In this document: one piece after another, positions 17,984-27,389 of the stretch
Numbering within the stretch: the first letter of the stretch is position 1
Layout of the letters: each line of letters opens with the position of its first letter
DNA from: Paenibacillus lupini
GTDB lineage: Bacteria > Bacillota > Bacilli > Paenibacillales > Paenibacillaceae
Length of the DNA: 64,000 bases
Assembly: GCF_011761355.1 (NCBI RefSeq)
Contig: NZ_JAASRW010000006.1
Coordinates: 124,001 to 188,000 of the forward strand
Direction of reading: 5' to 3'
Made by a program: the position numbers and the translations under genes
The notes under the pieces: model-generated
Database searches by the model: none
Seen by the model: only the letters and a program-made list of their open reading frames with translations
Told to the model about the DNA's origin: nothing

Positions 17984-19687
17984 TCATTCTACGGAATCCG
18001 CCTGCAAATAGGGAACGCCTGTAGCGATAAAAAGATCGGAACTGACATGGTTTTCCACCTCTGCGACAACCGTGTCGCCGATTGGAAATACGTATCTAAA
18101 CACTTCATCTACCCGATCTACTGGTATAACTTTAAGCCCTTCCAACCCTGCAAAAATCGCCTGCCAGTTCTCACGTGGGATGATAACCGTATCTGCACCA
18201 GCTTGGAAAGCTGCTTCAACCTTGGCAAGTACGCCGCCAACCGGCTTCACATTGCCATGAATACCAACCTCGCCTGTCATCGCCAGCTTGTTGTCAATCG
18301 GGATCTCTTTAATAGCCGATGCGATAGCTGTTGCCATAGCCACACCAGCGGACGGACCATCAATAGGCGTACCGCCAGGGAAGTTAATATGCAGATCATA
18401 GTCTTGCGGGTTGAGGCCGTAACGGCGGAGCATGGTCAATACATTTTCAACCGAGCCCTTAGCCATACTTTTTCTTCTGAGAGTACGGGAGCCGCCTCCC
18501 AGCTCTTCCTCGTCCACTACACCCGTAATGGTATAGAGGCCTTTGCCGGAAGCGACCGGAATAGCACTAACCTCGATTTCAAGCAGGGTGCCCATGTTAG
18601 GGCCATATACGGCAAGCCCATTCACGAAGCCGATCTGAGGGGCCTCTGGAATTTTGCGGTCAGGGCGCGGCGGAATTTGACTGCTGTTAACTACCCATTC
18701 CACATCTGCACCTGTAATCGTGTCACGTTTCTCCGATAAAGCAATACCTGCTGCCAATTGGATAACATTAACCGCTTCCCGCCCGTTGGTCGCATATTTT
18801 TTCACCACATCAACTGCATCAGGGCAAGAGCCAAAACCAATCTTTTTAATTGCATTTTCTGCAATTGAAGCAATTTCACTCGCCAGTAGAGGCCGGAAAT
18901 AAATCTCCATACAGCGGGATCGAATTGCCGGAGGCAGATCCTGAGGTGAACGTGTTGTCGCACCAACAAGCCGGAAGTCAGCTGGAAGGCCGTTCTGGAA
19001 TATATCATGGATATAGACCGGAATATTCGCATCCTCCGAATTGTAATATGCGCTCTCCAGGAACACTTTGCGATCTTCCAGTACTTTTAACAGCTTATTC
19101 ATTTGAATTGGATGCAATTCACCGATTTCATCGATAAACAGAATCCCGCCATGCGCCTTCGTTACTGCACCTGGCTTCGGCTGAGGAATTCCTGCTACCC
19201 CCATCGCGCCGGCACCTTGATAAATAGGATCATGAACGGAACCGATCAAAGGATCGGCAATCCCACGCTCATCAAACCGCGCCGTTGTTGCATCAATTTC
19301 GGTAAATTTCGCTTCTGTCAGAAAAGGTGAGGAAGGATTCTTCTTCGCCTCTTCCAATACAACACGTGCAGCTGCCGTCTTCCCAACACCTGGTGGTCCA
19401 TAAATAATAACATGCTGCGGATTAGCACTGCAGAGCGCTGCCTTGAGCGCACGAAGGCCGTCTATTTGACCCACGATGTCCTGCATCGCCTGCGGACGTG
19501 TTTTCTCCGCTAGAGGCTTTGTAAGCGAAATGGAGCGCAGCTTACGAAGCTTATCCATCTCCTTGCGTGATTCCCGATCGACCGCCGAGCGGTTCGTCTT
19601 CTGATTACGCAGTAAATTCCAGAAATATAAACCAATAACCACAGCAAAAAAGACTTGAATCAGCATTAATACCATACTTAAACTCAT
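17984..19687 (-). CDS. lonB: ATP-dependent protease LonB
   Basis: 567 residues. An N-terminal membrane segment (about 5-25) is followed by an AAA+ domain (Walker A GPPGVGKTAAA near 99; FIDEIGELHP) and a Lon-type protease domain (IDGPSAGVAMA, Ser near 444; GVLAKVEAAFQAGA, Lys near 486). LonB is the sporulation-associated Lon paralogue of Bacillales, expressed in the forespore in B. subtilis. The ATG one codon inside the longest frame fits the AGGAG site. It lies 36 bases upstream of lonA. Confidence 0.94.
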   Translation of the reverse strand: MSLSMVLMLIQVFFAVVIGLYFWNLLRNQKTNRSAVDRESRKEMDKLRKLRSISLTKPLAEKTRPQAMQDIVGQIDGLRALKAALCSANPQHVIIYGPPGVGKTAAARVVLEEAKKNPSSPFLTEAKFTEIDATTARFDERGIADPLIGSVHDPIYQGAGAMGVAGIPQPKPGAVTKAHGGILFIDEIGELHPIQMNKLLKVLEDRKVFLESAYYNSEDANIPVYIHDIFQNGLPADFRLVGATTRSPQDLPPAIRSRCMEIYFRPLLASEIASIAENAIKKIGFGSCPDAVDVVKKYATNGREAVNVIQLAAGIALSEKRDTITGADVEWVVNSSQIPPRPDRKIPEAPQIGFVNGLAVYGPNMGTLLEIEVSAIPVASGKGLYTITGVVDEEELGGGSRTLRRKSMAKGSVENVLTMLRRYGLNPQDYDLHINFPGGTPIDGPSAGVAMATAIASAIKEIPIDNKLAMTGEVGIHGNVKPVGGVLAKVEAAFQAGADTVIIPRENWQAIFAGLEGLKVIPVDRVDEVFRYVFPIGDTVVAEVENHVSSDLFIATGVPYLQADSVE

Positions 19688-19786
19688 CAATATCTTCTCC
19701 TCTCAAAAGCAAATCATCCGGCAAAAGAGTACGTAATTGGTAGTATTGCCCCTTGCCGCAGGGAATAATCGCTTTAAGAAGAAAAA

Positions 19787-19835
19787 AGAGGTATTCCTAT
19801 ACCCTGCCTATAAAGGCAGCTAAGGAATACCTCTT
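19787..19835 (-). terminator. Strong terminator between ispG and lonB
   Basis: Perfect 13-bp stem AAGAGGTATTCCT/AGGAATACCTCTT (19787-19799 with 19823-19835) with an inner GCTGCC/GGCAG-type loop. The minus strand continues in a T-rich run. It should separate ispG from lonB. Confidence 0.85.
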
Positions 19836-19855
19836 CGTTAAGTTATTGAGAGTCG

Positions 19856-20965
19856 TTATGCATGAGCATGATTCTTGCGTCCAGGAATTTCTCCTGTCTC
19901 TTCAAAGGCGCGAACAATCACGTCGATTTCTTTCTTCAGCTCGTTAAGCAGCTCCGCTTCCGGCACCTTACGAATCATTTCTCCATAGCGGAACAACATG
20001 CCTTCGCCGCGGGCACCAGCAATGCCGATATCCGCTTCACGAGCCTCACCAGGACCATTTACGGCACAGCCAAGGACAGACACCTTAATTGGCACCTTCA
20101 GCTTCGAGATATACTCTTCCACTTCGTTAGCGATAGAGAAGAGATCAATATCAAGACGACCACATGTCGGACACGAAATCAGAGTTGCTGCATTCGTAAT
20201 AAGACCAAACGTTTTGAGCAGCTCGCGTGCTACCTTCACTTCTTCAACCGGATCTGCACTTAAGCTGATGCGCACCGTATTACCGATGCCCATTGCCAGC
20301 AAAGCACCGATGCCTGCCGAGCTCTTGATCGTTCCCGTATGAAGCGTTCCAGCCTCAGTAATACCAAGGTGAAGTGGATACTTGATTTTCTCCGCTGCCA
20401 TGCTGTAAGCCGCAATAGCCATCGGCACATCTGAAGCCTTCAATGACACGATAATGTCGTGGAAATCCAGCTCTTCCAGGATCCCGATATGGAAGAGCGC
20501 GCTCTCCACCATCGCTTCCGGTGTTGGATAGCCGTATTTCTCGAGCAGATGATTCTCGAGCGAGCCGGCGTTAACGCCGATCCGGATCGGAATACCACGT
20601 TCCTTACAAGCTTTAACAACAGCTTCTACTTTCTCGCGGCGGCCGATATTACCCGGATTAATCCGGACTTTATCAATGCCGTTCTCAATAGCTTGCAGCG
20701 CAAGACGATAATCGAAATGAATATCCGCAACGAGCGGAATATGAATCCGTTTCTTGATTTCCTTGATCGCTTCAGCAGCTTCTTTATTATTAACCGTTAC
20801 CCGGACAATCTGGCAGCCGGCTTCTTCCAGACGCAAGATCTCGGCTACTGTAGCCTCTACATCAGCCGTCTTCGTTGTACACATACTCTGAATGATGACT
20901 TCATTGCTGCCGCCAATCGTTAAGTTGCCGACTTTGACCGGCACAGTATCCTTGCGCAAATACAT
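19856..20965 (-). CDS. ispG: 4-hydroxy-3-methylbut-2-enyl diphosphate synthase (flavodoxin)
   Basis: 369 residues from the ATG with GGGAGAG upstream; a start 11 codons earlier lacks support. It reduces MEcPP to HMBPP in the MEP isoprenoid pathway with a [4Fe-4S] cluster. Cluster cysteines are visible in SCPTCGRLDID (about 268, 271) and LGCAVNGPGEA (about 300). Together with the type 2 IPP isomerase later in the window it indicates a MEP-based isoprenoid route. It is inserted between clpX and lonB relative to B. subtilis. Confidence 0.96.
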   Translation of the reverse strand: MYLRKDTVPVKVGNLTIGGSNEVIIQSMCTTKTADVEATVAEILRLEEAGCQIVRVTVNNKEAAEAIKEIKKRIHIPLVADIHFDYRLALQAIENGIDKVRINPGNIGRREKVEAVVKACKERGIPIRIGVNAGSLENHLLEKYGYPTPEAMVESALFHIGILEELDFHDIIVSLKASDVPMAIAAYSMAAEKIKYPLHLGITEAGTLHTGTIKSSAGIGALLAMGIGNTVRISLSADPVEEVKVARELLKTFGLITNAATLISCPTCGRLDIDLFSIANEVEEYISKLKVPIKVSVLGCAVNGPGEAREADIGIAGARGEGMLFRYGEMIRKVPEAELLNELKKEIDVIVRAFEETGEIPGRKNHAHA

Positions 20966-21055
20966 AAAATGATCTCTCCCATGAACGTCAAAGTCCACCC
21001 TTTGACGAGCGAAAAAATCCGCGGTCTACGGGTGGAAGCAATGACGGTAATGAAC

Positions 21056-22315
21056 TTAGGCGCTCTCTTCTTTTTTCTTGTTGCCCTTCTTGGCTGTAAG
21101 CTCCGGCATGATTTTGTCTTTTACGGTTTTCTCCGTAATGAGACAAGTATTCACATCATCACGCGAAGGGACTTCGTACATAACTTCCAGCATAATGCCC
21201 TCGATAATAGCACGCAAGCCACGAGCACCTGTGTTCCGCTTAATCGCTTCTTTGGCGATTTCTTCAAGAGCAGCAGGCTCAAAGTCAAGCTTCACGTTAT
21301 CCATCTCAAGCAGCTTCTGGTATTGTTTAACCAAAGCATTCTTAGGCTCAGACAAAATACGCATCAAAGCATCTTCATCAAGCGGCTCCAAAGTCGAAAT
21401 AACCGGCAAACGGCCTACGAACTCTGGGATCAAACCAAATTTGAGCAAGTCTTCAGGCAGAACCATCGACAAATACTCGCCTGGCTTCAGATCTTTTTGC
21501 AGTTCGCCCGTCGAGCTGAAACCAATCACTTTTTTGCCGATCCGGCGTTTAATGAGCGATTCCAGACCGTCAAATGCGCCGCCGCAGATGAACAGAATGT
21601 TAGTTGTATCAATTTGAATAAACTCTTGGTGCGGGTGCTTACGTCCGCCTTGCGGTGGAACAGAGGCAACCGTGCCTTCGAGAATTTTGAGCAACGCTTG
21701 CTGAACGCCTTCGCCCGATACATCTCTTGTAATGGACGGGTTTTCAGACTTACGAGCTACTTTATCAATCTCATCGATATAGATAATGCCGCGCTCGGCC
21801 TTCTCCACATCGTAGTCTGCAGCTTGAATAAGCTTGAGCAAAATATTTTCAACGTCTTCACCGACATAACCGGCTTCCGTCAGCGATGTTGCATCTGCAA
21901 TTGCAAACGGTACGTTCAAAATTTTAGCCATTGTTTGAGCAAGCAGCGTTTTACCCGAGCCAGTAGGGCCTACGAGCAGGATGTTACTTTTTTGAAGCTC
22001 AACGTCTTCGATTTTGCTTTGCGAGTTAATCCGTTTGTAGTGGTTATATACCGCAACAGAAAGGGATTTCTTCGCAAATTCTTGTCCGATGACATACGAG
22101 TCAAGAATCGCACGGATATCTTTTGGTTTCGGGATATCCTTCAGATCAAGCTCTTCCTCATGACCGAGCTCCTCTTCTACGATTTCAGTGCAAAGCTCGA
22201 TACATTCATCGCATATATATACGCCGGGACCGGCTACCAATTTTCGTACTTGTTCTTGCGATTTGCCACAGAACGAGCATTTCAATTGACCTTTTTCATC
22301 ATTGAATTTAAACAT
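21056..22315 (-). CDS. clpX: ClpX, ATP-binding unfoldase of ClpXP
   Basis: 419 residues. An N-terminal C4 zinc finger (CSFCGKS...CDECIELC, residues 9-37) precedes the AAA+ module: Walker A GPTGSGKTLLA near 121, Walker B IIYIDEID, and the RIGKKVIGF pore region. It unfolds substrates and feeds them to ClpP. RBS AGGGGTG. It lies 26 bases after clpP, so one clpPX operon is likely. Confidence 0.98.
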   Translation of the reverse strand: MFKFNDEKGQLKCSFCGKSQEQVRKLVAGPGVYICDECIELCTEIVEEELGHEEELDLKDIPKPKDIRAILDSYVIGQEFAKKSLSVAVYNHYKRINSQSKIEDVELQKSNILLVGPTGSGKTLLAQTMAKILNVPFAIADATSLTEAGYVGEDVENILLKLIQAADYDVEKAERGIIYIDEIDKVARKSENPSITRDVSGEGVQQALLKILEGTVASVPPQGGRKHPHQEFIQIDTTNILFICGGAFDGLESLIKRRIGKKVIGFSSTGELQKDLKPGEYLSMVLPEDLLKFGLIPEFVGRLPVISTLEPLDEDALMRILSEPKNALVKQYQKLLEMDNVKLDFEPAALEEIAKEAIKRNTGARGLRAIIEGIMLEVMYEVPSRDDVNTCLITEKTVKDKIMPELTAKKGNKKKEESA

Positions 22316-22341
22316 ACTTTTTCACCCCTTCGATTAAATCC

Positions 22342-22929
22342 TTACGATACCGGAGTTGTTATTACTCTGTCAATCAAACCATAATTCAGCGCATCTTCCG
22401 CGCTCATGAAATTATCGCGGTCAGTATCGCGGTCGATCTTGTCATAAGGCTGACCGGTACGTTCCACATAGATTTGATTCAGCTTTTGCTTCGTCTTAAG
22501 GATCCAATCTGCATGGATCTTAATATCCGATGCCTGACCACGGACGCCGCCAAGCGGCTGATGGATCATGACTTCTGCATTAGGAAGGGCAAAACGCTTG
22601 CCTTTCGCGCCAGCCGTAAGGAGGAGCGAACCCATGCTTGCTGCCATGCCCATACAAATCGTGGACACATCAGGTTTAATATATTGCATCGTATCATAAA
22701 TAGCCATACCAGCCGTTACCGAGCCGCCTGGGGAATTTATGTACAAGTGGATGTCTTTCTCCGGATCGTCGGCCGCCAGAAAAAGCAGCTGTGCGATAAC
22801 TGAATTTGCTACGTCATCATCAATAGCGCTCCCGAGAAAAATGATTCTGTCCTTCAATAAGCGCGAGTAAATATCGTAAGACCGTTCTCCGCGATTCGTT
22901 TGTTCAACTACGATAGGTACCAGATTCAT
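22342..22929 (-). CDS. clpP: ClpP, serine protease subunit
   Basis: 195 residues. Catalytic triad: Ser near 98 in GMAASMGSLLL, His near 123 in VMIHQPLGG, Asp near 172 in DRDTDRDNFM. It forms the tetradecameric proteolytic barrel used by ClpX and ClpC. It is directly upstream of clpX, unlike in B. subtilis where clpP is elsewhere. I see no clear CtsR heptamer pair in its promoter region. Confidence 0.98.
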   Translation of the reverse strand: MNLVPIVVEQTNRGERSYDIYSRLLKDRIIFLGSAIDDDVANSVIAQLLFLAADDPEKDIHLYINSPGGSVTAGMAIYDTMQYIKPDVSTICMGMAASMGSLLLTAGAKGKRFALPNAEVMIHQPLGGVRGQASDIKIHADWILKTKQKLNQIYVERTGQPYDKIDRDTDRDNFMSAEDALNYGLIDRVITTPVS

Positions 22930-22976
22930 GCGACCAACCTCTTTTCTTTTTGGGACTTTTATGTTTCATGTTTTCT

Positions 22977-23005
22977 ATTGTATCACGTCAAATGAGCAAT
23001 GTCAT
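22977..23005 (-). promoter_or_regulatory. Candidate sigma-A promoter for clpPX
   Basis: Minus strand ATGACA, 17-bp spacer, TACAAT (one mismatch in each hexamer). It is 48 bases upstream of the clpP start. Confidence 0.6.
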
Positions 23006-23107
23006 TTTTCCAAGTAATACAGTAATACAGTATACGGTGAGCTTCGCTCGATATGTACGGAGATTCATTCTCCATTGTAAAGCACTTCGGTTATGTAGGG
23101 TGAAAAG

Positions 23108-23136
23108 AAGGCACGTATCTGACGATGACGTGCCTT
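23108..23136 (-). terminator. Terminator after tig
   Basis: Stem AAGGCACGT/ACGTGCCTT (23108-23116 with 23128-23136), followed by TCTTTT on the minus strand. It separates tig from the clpPX operon. Confidence 0.8.
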
Positions 23137-23171
23137 TTCTTCGTATTTATTCAATTGAAAGTTTGAGACGA

Positions 23172-24476
23172 TTACGCTCCAGCTACTTCAGCTGTTTTGC
23201 TGTTTTCAACGAGGAATTCAATCGTTTTACGAAGCTCGATATCTTCTTTCAAGCTGTCGATTTGACCGTTTTGCTCGAAGATTTCGCGAAGTTCAGCCGC
23301 TGGGCGGTTGTAAGATTTTGACAGCGATTCGAGTTCTTCGTTCACGTCTTCTTCGGATACTTGAACGCCTTCTGCTTTCGCAATTGCATTCAGAACCAGG
23401 TTGTTGCGAACGCGTTTCTCAGCATCGCTCTTCATTTGGTCGCGCAGAACTGCTTCGCTTTGACCGGAGAATTGATAGTACAGGTCGATGTTCATGCCTT
23501 GCATGCGAAGACGGTTCTCGAAGTCGCGAAGCATGAAGTCAACTTCTGTATTGATCATTGGCTCTGGAACTTCTACTTCAGAAGCTTCAGCCGCTTTCTC
23601 GATTACAGCATTTTGCAGGTTACGTTCTGCTTCGTTCTCTTTGCTTTCTTTCAGCTTGGAGACAAGATCCTGCTTGTACTCTTCAAGCGTGTCGAATTCG
23701 CTCACATCTTTAGCGAACTCATCGTCAAGAGCTGGCAGGTTTTTACGTTTGATTTCATGCAGTTTCACTTTGAATACAGCTTGTTTACCAGCCAGGTTTT
23801 CTGCATGGTACGATTCAGGGAATGTTACTTCAATATCCTTGAAGTCGCCAGTTTGCATGCCAACTACTTGATCTTCGAAGCCAGGGATGAACGAACCTGA
23901 ACCAATTTCAAGCGAGTAAGCTTCAGCTTTACCGCCGTCGAATGCTTCGCCGTCTACATAGCCGTCAAAGTCGATTACAGTGATGTCGCCTTGCTCAGCA
24001 GCGCCTTCTTCAAGGACAGTCAGCTCAGCATGACGTTGTTGCAGACGCTCAAGTTCAGCGTTTACCTCTTCGTCGCTAACTTCAGCTTCAAAGGATGGAA
24101 TTTCCAGACCTTTGTATTCGCCAAGCGTTACTTCTGGACGAACGATAACTTTTGCTTTGAATTTGAACGTTTCGCCTTTAGCGAATTGTTCAACATCAAT
24201 TTCAGGACGGTCAACAGGACGTTGTTCCGTCACTTTAACTGCTTCTTCATAAGCTGTAGGCAACAGGATGTCAATTGCATCCTGGTACAGGCTTTCCACG
24301 CCAAAACGGGATTCGAACATTGCCCGTGGCACTTTACCTTTACGGAAGCCAGGTACGTTTACCTTTTGTACGACTTTCTTAAATGCTTGATCAAGCGCTG
24401 CAGCGACTTTCTCAGCTTCAACCTCAACATCGATCGATACGAGGTTCTTGTCTATTTTTTCCCAAGTTGCTTTCAT
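23172..24476 (-). CDS. tig: Trigger factor, ribosome-associated chaperone
   Basis: 434 residues: N-terminal ribosome-binding domain with the VPGFRKGKVPR signature (about 40-50), FKBP-type PPIase domain (about 155-245; GDITVIDFDGYVDGEAFDGG) and a helical chaperone domain at the C-terminus. It binds nascent chains at the ribosome exit. RBS GGAGGGG. A near-consensus promoter precedes it. Confidence 0.98.
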   Translation of the reverse strand: MKATWEKIDKNLVSIDVEVEAEKVAAALDQAFKKVVQKVNVPGFRKGKVPRAMFESRFGVESLYQDAIDILLPTAYEEAVKVTEQRPVDRPEIDVEQFAKGETFKFKAKVIVRPEVTLGEYKGLEIPSFEAEVSDEEVNAELERLQQRHAELTVLEEGAAEQGDITVIDFDGYVDGEAFDGGKAEAYSLEIGSGSFIPGFEDQVVGMQTGDFKDIEVTFPESYHAENLAGKQAVFKVKLHEIKRKNLPALDDEFAKDVSEFDTLEEYKQDLVSKLKESKENEAERNLQNAVIEKAAEASEVEVPEPMINTEVDFMLRDFENRLRMQGMNIDLYYQFSGQSEAVLRDQMKSDAEKRVRNNLVLNAIAKAEGVQVSEEDVNEELESLSKSYNRPAAELREIFEQNGQIDSLKEDIELRKTIEFLVENSKTAEVAGA

Positions 24477-24538
24477 TTTATGCTTTCCCCTCCAAAATAC
24501 GCATCACGCCAATTAGTATTCGCTTCATAAACCACTCT

Positions 24539-24567
24539 ATTATAATCAACCTGCGCCATCATTTCAA
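24539..24567 (-). promoter_or_regulatory. Sigma-A promoter for tig
   Basis: Minus strand TTGAAA, 17-bp spacer, TATAAT. It overlaps the end of the upstream gene and is 63 bases before the tig ATG. Confidence 0.75.
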
Positions 24568-25523
24568 GGCTGATGATCATCTTCTGTAGATTGCTGCATC
24601 GCAGCGACCTGCCGAAGTGTCCTGCAAGCCTGCTCATATCTGAATCTTAATGGCTCGGTTATGCCGTAGGCTTCCCGGACATCATCATCATTGGCAGAGC
24701 CGTAAACCGTCAGTAACAGCGTGAGATGTAGCGCCGCTGCATAGCTGTCGACCGTCTCCTCATCCTCTCGGAGCATCCATTGATAGGATGTGGTTCCATA
24801 CAGAAATTGGAGACTTTCTTTCCACAATTCTTTGGCAAAATGAGGCAGTGTTGGGTCATCTGCTTCTGTCACAGCTTCCACTCGTTCAAGAATCCGGATG
24901 ACCGGTCTTGGAAAATCATCAAGTGCAAGCGGTGTAGATTCAATGTCGAGTTCTACCCTCTCGCCCATCCGATCCAGCGTCAGCTGACCGGATATTTCCC
25001 GCTTACGCAGGCATTGCAGCGCCTTAAACTGTACAACAGGATGAATGGCCTTGCCGCTAGTCAGCCATTCTACCATTACCTGATCAATCTCAGGTGAATG
25101 TATGTATGCTGCTCGTTCCAATGCCAATATTTGCTGGTCAATCATTGGATGATGCTCCATGATATAGAGCACCTGCTTAATGTATGCCTCATCCTGTTCT
25201 GGCGGATTCAGCAGCTGCTCGCGAAAGCTCTCCTCACTGACGCCTTCATCATCCTGGCCTCCGGGCACAACGGCTCCTTCGGAATCTGAACCGGGAAACG
25301 CCATGTCAAGCCAGGTTAGAAGGCTTTTCCACTCTTCATAATGCCGTTCATCCTCACCGCGGCATTGCAGGAGAAAGCGGAGTAAATTTTTGGCTTCGCT
25401 ATATTGCTCGGATTCCAGCATCCGGGTGAGCTGAATTTGATAATGATCCAGCATCTTTGGAAATAAATAAACGTTATCTGGTGTAGTTATGGTATCACCG
25501 CCTTGTCGGTCAAACCGCTTCAT
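24564..25523 (-). CDS. Hypothetical protein in the ysoA position
   Basis: 319 residues, soluble, helix-rich and acidic. In B. subtilis the gene upstream of tig is ysoA, a TPR-repeat protein of similar size; the helical N-terminal half (LTRMLESEQYSEAKNLLRFLLQCRG) could be TPR-like. I infer a YsoA-type protein from position and composition only. The start ATG lacks a clear ribosome binding site, so the exact N-terminus is uncertain. Confidence 0.7.
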   Translation of the reverse strand: MKRFDRQGGDTITTPDNVYLFPKMLDHYQIQLTRMLESEQYSEAKNLLRFLLQCRGEDERHYEEWKSLLTWLDMAFPGSDSEGAVVPGGQDDEGVSEESFREQLLNPPEQDEAYIKQVLYIMEHHPMIDQQILALERAAYIHSPEIDQVMVEWLTSGKAIHPVVQFKALQCLRKREISGQLTLDRMGERVELDIESTPLALDDFPRPVIRILERVEAVTEADDPTLPHFAKELWKESLQFLYGTTSYQWMLREDEETVDSYAAALHLTLLLTVYGSANDDDVREAYGITEPLRFRYEQACRTLRQVAAMQQSTEDDHQP

Positions 25524-25752
25524 TCGTGACTATTGCTTGCGTTAGATTATATCACGTTACATGCTAATATAAAAACAATGCATTCACGAGTCTTGATTTT
25601 TTGATCAGGCCTATGCTATATTTACCAAGCGAATTTTTTTCACAGGCTTTTAGAAGACAAAGACCATGATTCGATTCTCTTCACCCGCTCCAAACTTTTT
25701 GAAATTAGGTATTGCTAACTCATGTGATCGCATGATATACTACTTCCTACGT

Positions 25753-25829
25753 GTCCCAGTAGCTCAGCCGGATAGAGCACACGCCTTCTAAGCGTGCGGT
25801 CGGGGGTTCGAATCCCTCCTGGGACGCCA
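25753..25829 (+). tRNA. tRNA-Arg (anticodon TCT)
   Basis: 77 bases fold as a standard cloverleaf: acceptor GTCCCAG/CTGGGAC, D-arm with AGCTCAG..GATAGAGC, anticodon stem CACGC/GCGTG with loop CTTCTAA (anticodon TCT, reading AGA), T-arm GGGGGTTCGAATCCCTC, and an encoded CCA end. Confidence 0.97.
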
Positions 25830-25856
25830 TTTTCCCAAACATAATGACAATTAATA

Positions 25857-25898
25857 AAACCCGCAAAACCTTGATACACAAGGCTTTGCGGGTTTTTT
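25857..25898 (+). terminator. Terminator after tRNA-Arg
   Basis: Long stem AAACCCGCAAA...CTTTGCGGGTTT plus inner CCTTG/CAAGG, followed by TTTTTTGCTTTTTTT. From here to about 26090 I see no gene or recognisable element. Confidence 0.9.
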
Positions 25899-26097
25899 GC
25901 TTTTTTTACCTTTTAATTAAATCTTGAAAGTAGCATCCTGTTTCTCTGTGTCGGTACAGGTCCAGCTTGCATCTTTAAGTCACCAGGGCAGCTGGGTGTC
26001 AGGCAGGTAAGCAGGATTAATATAGCACCTTCCAAGAAGGATTTATTTAGAATAAATGGTTCATTTCATTTGTTTTTTGTTCATCTATATATAAAAA

Positions 26098-26124
26098 GAC
26101 GAAACCTCTATTCAAGGCCTCGTC
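26098..26124 (-). terminator. Terminator after the P-loop kinase-like gene
   Basis: Minus strand GACGAGGCCT...AGGTTTCGTC followed by TTTTTAT; close after the stop at 26133. Confidence 0.7.
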
Positions 26125-26132
26125 CTATATAA

Positions 26133-26738
26133 CTATACCTTTGTTACTGTTTTGTCTGTCACGAATTGATAAAGCGTCTCCACTTGCTCGCCGCTCATCT
26201 CACCGCTGTTATCATATACAAGAATGGAAGATTGCGGGATATCCCAATTAATCTCAGGAACAAAAGCTACACGTTTCTCAAAATGCGACCAATGGTCCAA
26301 TTTCCATTGATCACGCTCCGTTTGACGCCCGATAATGCGGTTTTTCTGCAGTTCGATATTCTCAAGGGTGACTACGATGACCTTAACGTTCACCTGATCT
26401 TTGGTCAGACCTGCAGATGTAATGACTTCTTCGATCCATACTCTATTCTTAAGCTCGGCTGTGAACGGAGAAATCATAAATACGTTCTGGCCTGCAGCTA
26501 AGTTCTCAATACAAATATCCTTAGTCGTATCATATTCCAAATCACGAAGGTTTTGTTTATAGAAGTCCGAATCACGGTCGTTCTTGTCGAGGCCGTTAAT
26601 TTCCAGCATCGCCTCTACGAATCGTCCGCCTACCGTATCACGATCAAGAAAAGCAGCCGGAATACGTTCCGATAATTTTCTTGCAACGGTTGTCTTACCT
26701 GTACCTGCTACACCAACGAAAAACACTAACTTTTGCAA
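26133..26738 (-). CDS. P-loop NTPase, kinase-like (AAA_33 type)
   Basis: 201 residues. Walker A GVAGTGKTTVARKL at residues 9-22 is followed by FLDRDTVGG, as in small-molecule or zeta-toxin-like kinases and predicted kinases. Later motifs (NRIIGRQTERDQWKLDHW; ILVYDNSGE) fit an LID-type kinase fold. Substrate unknown. Start is TTG with GGAGG nine bases upstream. It has its own terminator and no obvious operon partner. Confidence 0.8.
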   Translation of the reverse strand: MQKLVFFVGVAGTGKTTVARKLSERIPAAFLDRDTVGGRFVEAMLEINGLDKNDRDSDFYKQNLRDLEYDTTKDICIENLAAGQNVFMISPFTAELKNRVWIEEVITSAGLTKDQVNVKVIVVTLENIELQKNRIIGRQTERDQWKLDHWSHFEKRVAFVPEINWDIPQSSILVYDNSGEMSGEQVETLYQFVTDKTVTKV

Positions 26739-26849
26739 TGCCTGATGCCTCCACTATGAAACTAGTTTATCCTCCCATTGTACCACTCCTCGCCCAATAA
26801 AGGTATCACAAAGGTTACAAATTCCGTTAGATTCCGACATTTCACTTAC

Positions 26850-26904
26850 AAAAAAAGGATAATGTCCGCATAGCGCTCAACCACGCTTTCGGTGCTCATT
26901 ATCC
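26850..26904 (-). terminator. Terminator after the 113-residue gene
   Basis: Outer stem GGATAATG/CATTATCC (26857-26864 with 26897-26904), followed by seven T on the minus strand. Just past the stop at 26918. Confidence 0.75.
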
Positions 26905-26917
26905 TTGTATCCCATTC

Positions 26918-27259
26918 TTATAATCTGCCCGGATCCAATAATCCCATAGATTCAACATGCTTCTGAGTGGATGCAGTCCCATGCTCGTGAATAAATAAAT
27001 AGATATCGTGCAGAATCGCATCGTATCCACCATTCATCTGGCTGTCACTGGTTTGCGATAAATGGGTGCCAAATTCGTAATTGAAATGACCCGTAATGGC
27101 ATTATCCATGCTGGACAAATCCTCGAACATCACTTGAAGCTGGTTGAACTCCTCGTTGTTTGCCATGATCTCCAGCTCATAAGAAGCTGCACCTTGATCC
27201 TCCAAAATTTGTCCAGCCTGGACCGAGACATAATATTTTTTTCGTTCATCGACTGACAT
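26918..27259 (-). CDS. Conserved hypothetical protein, 113 residues
   Basis: Small soluble protein, acidic, no signal peptide or membrane segment. The N-terminus (MSVDERKKYYVSVQAGQILED) and a histidine-containing C-terminal part (LFIHEHGTASTQKHVESM) are the only notable features. I recognise the type as one common in Bacillales but know no function. It is divergent from the asparagine synthetase gene. Confidence 0.7.
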   Translation of the reverse strand: MSVDERKKYYVSVQAGQILEDQGAASYELEIMANNEEFNQLQVMFEDLSSMDNAITGHFNYEFGTHLSQTSDSQMNGGYDAILHDIYLFIHEHGTASTQKHVESMGLLDPGRL

Positions 27260-27389
27260 GCGTTATTTTCAGCTCCTTTTTAAGACATGCTCTCTTAGCA
27301 TCCCCTAGCGGACAGACATTTTATGCCTTTTTTCAGCATATAACGGATATTATTGCTACTGGAGTCCAGCAGAAGAGAGGAATGAGATT

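Noticed and set aside
20969..22384. 471-codon open frame opposite clpX
   Set aside because: It is antisense to clpX with no ribosome binding site and no recognisable domain.
22930..23010. CtsR operator upstream of clpP
   Set aside because: Only one GTCAAA-like heptamer is seen; the required direct repeat with three-base spacing is absent.
25722..25751. TTGCTA-18-TATACT promoter for tRNA-Arg
   Set aside because: The -10 ends two bases before the mature tRNA 5' end, so transcription would start inside the tRNA.
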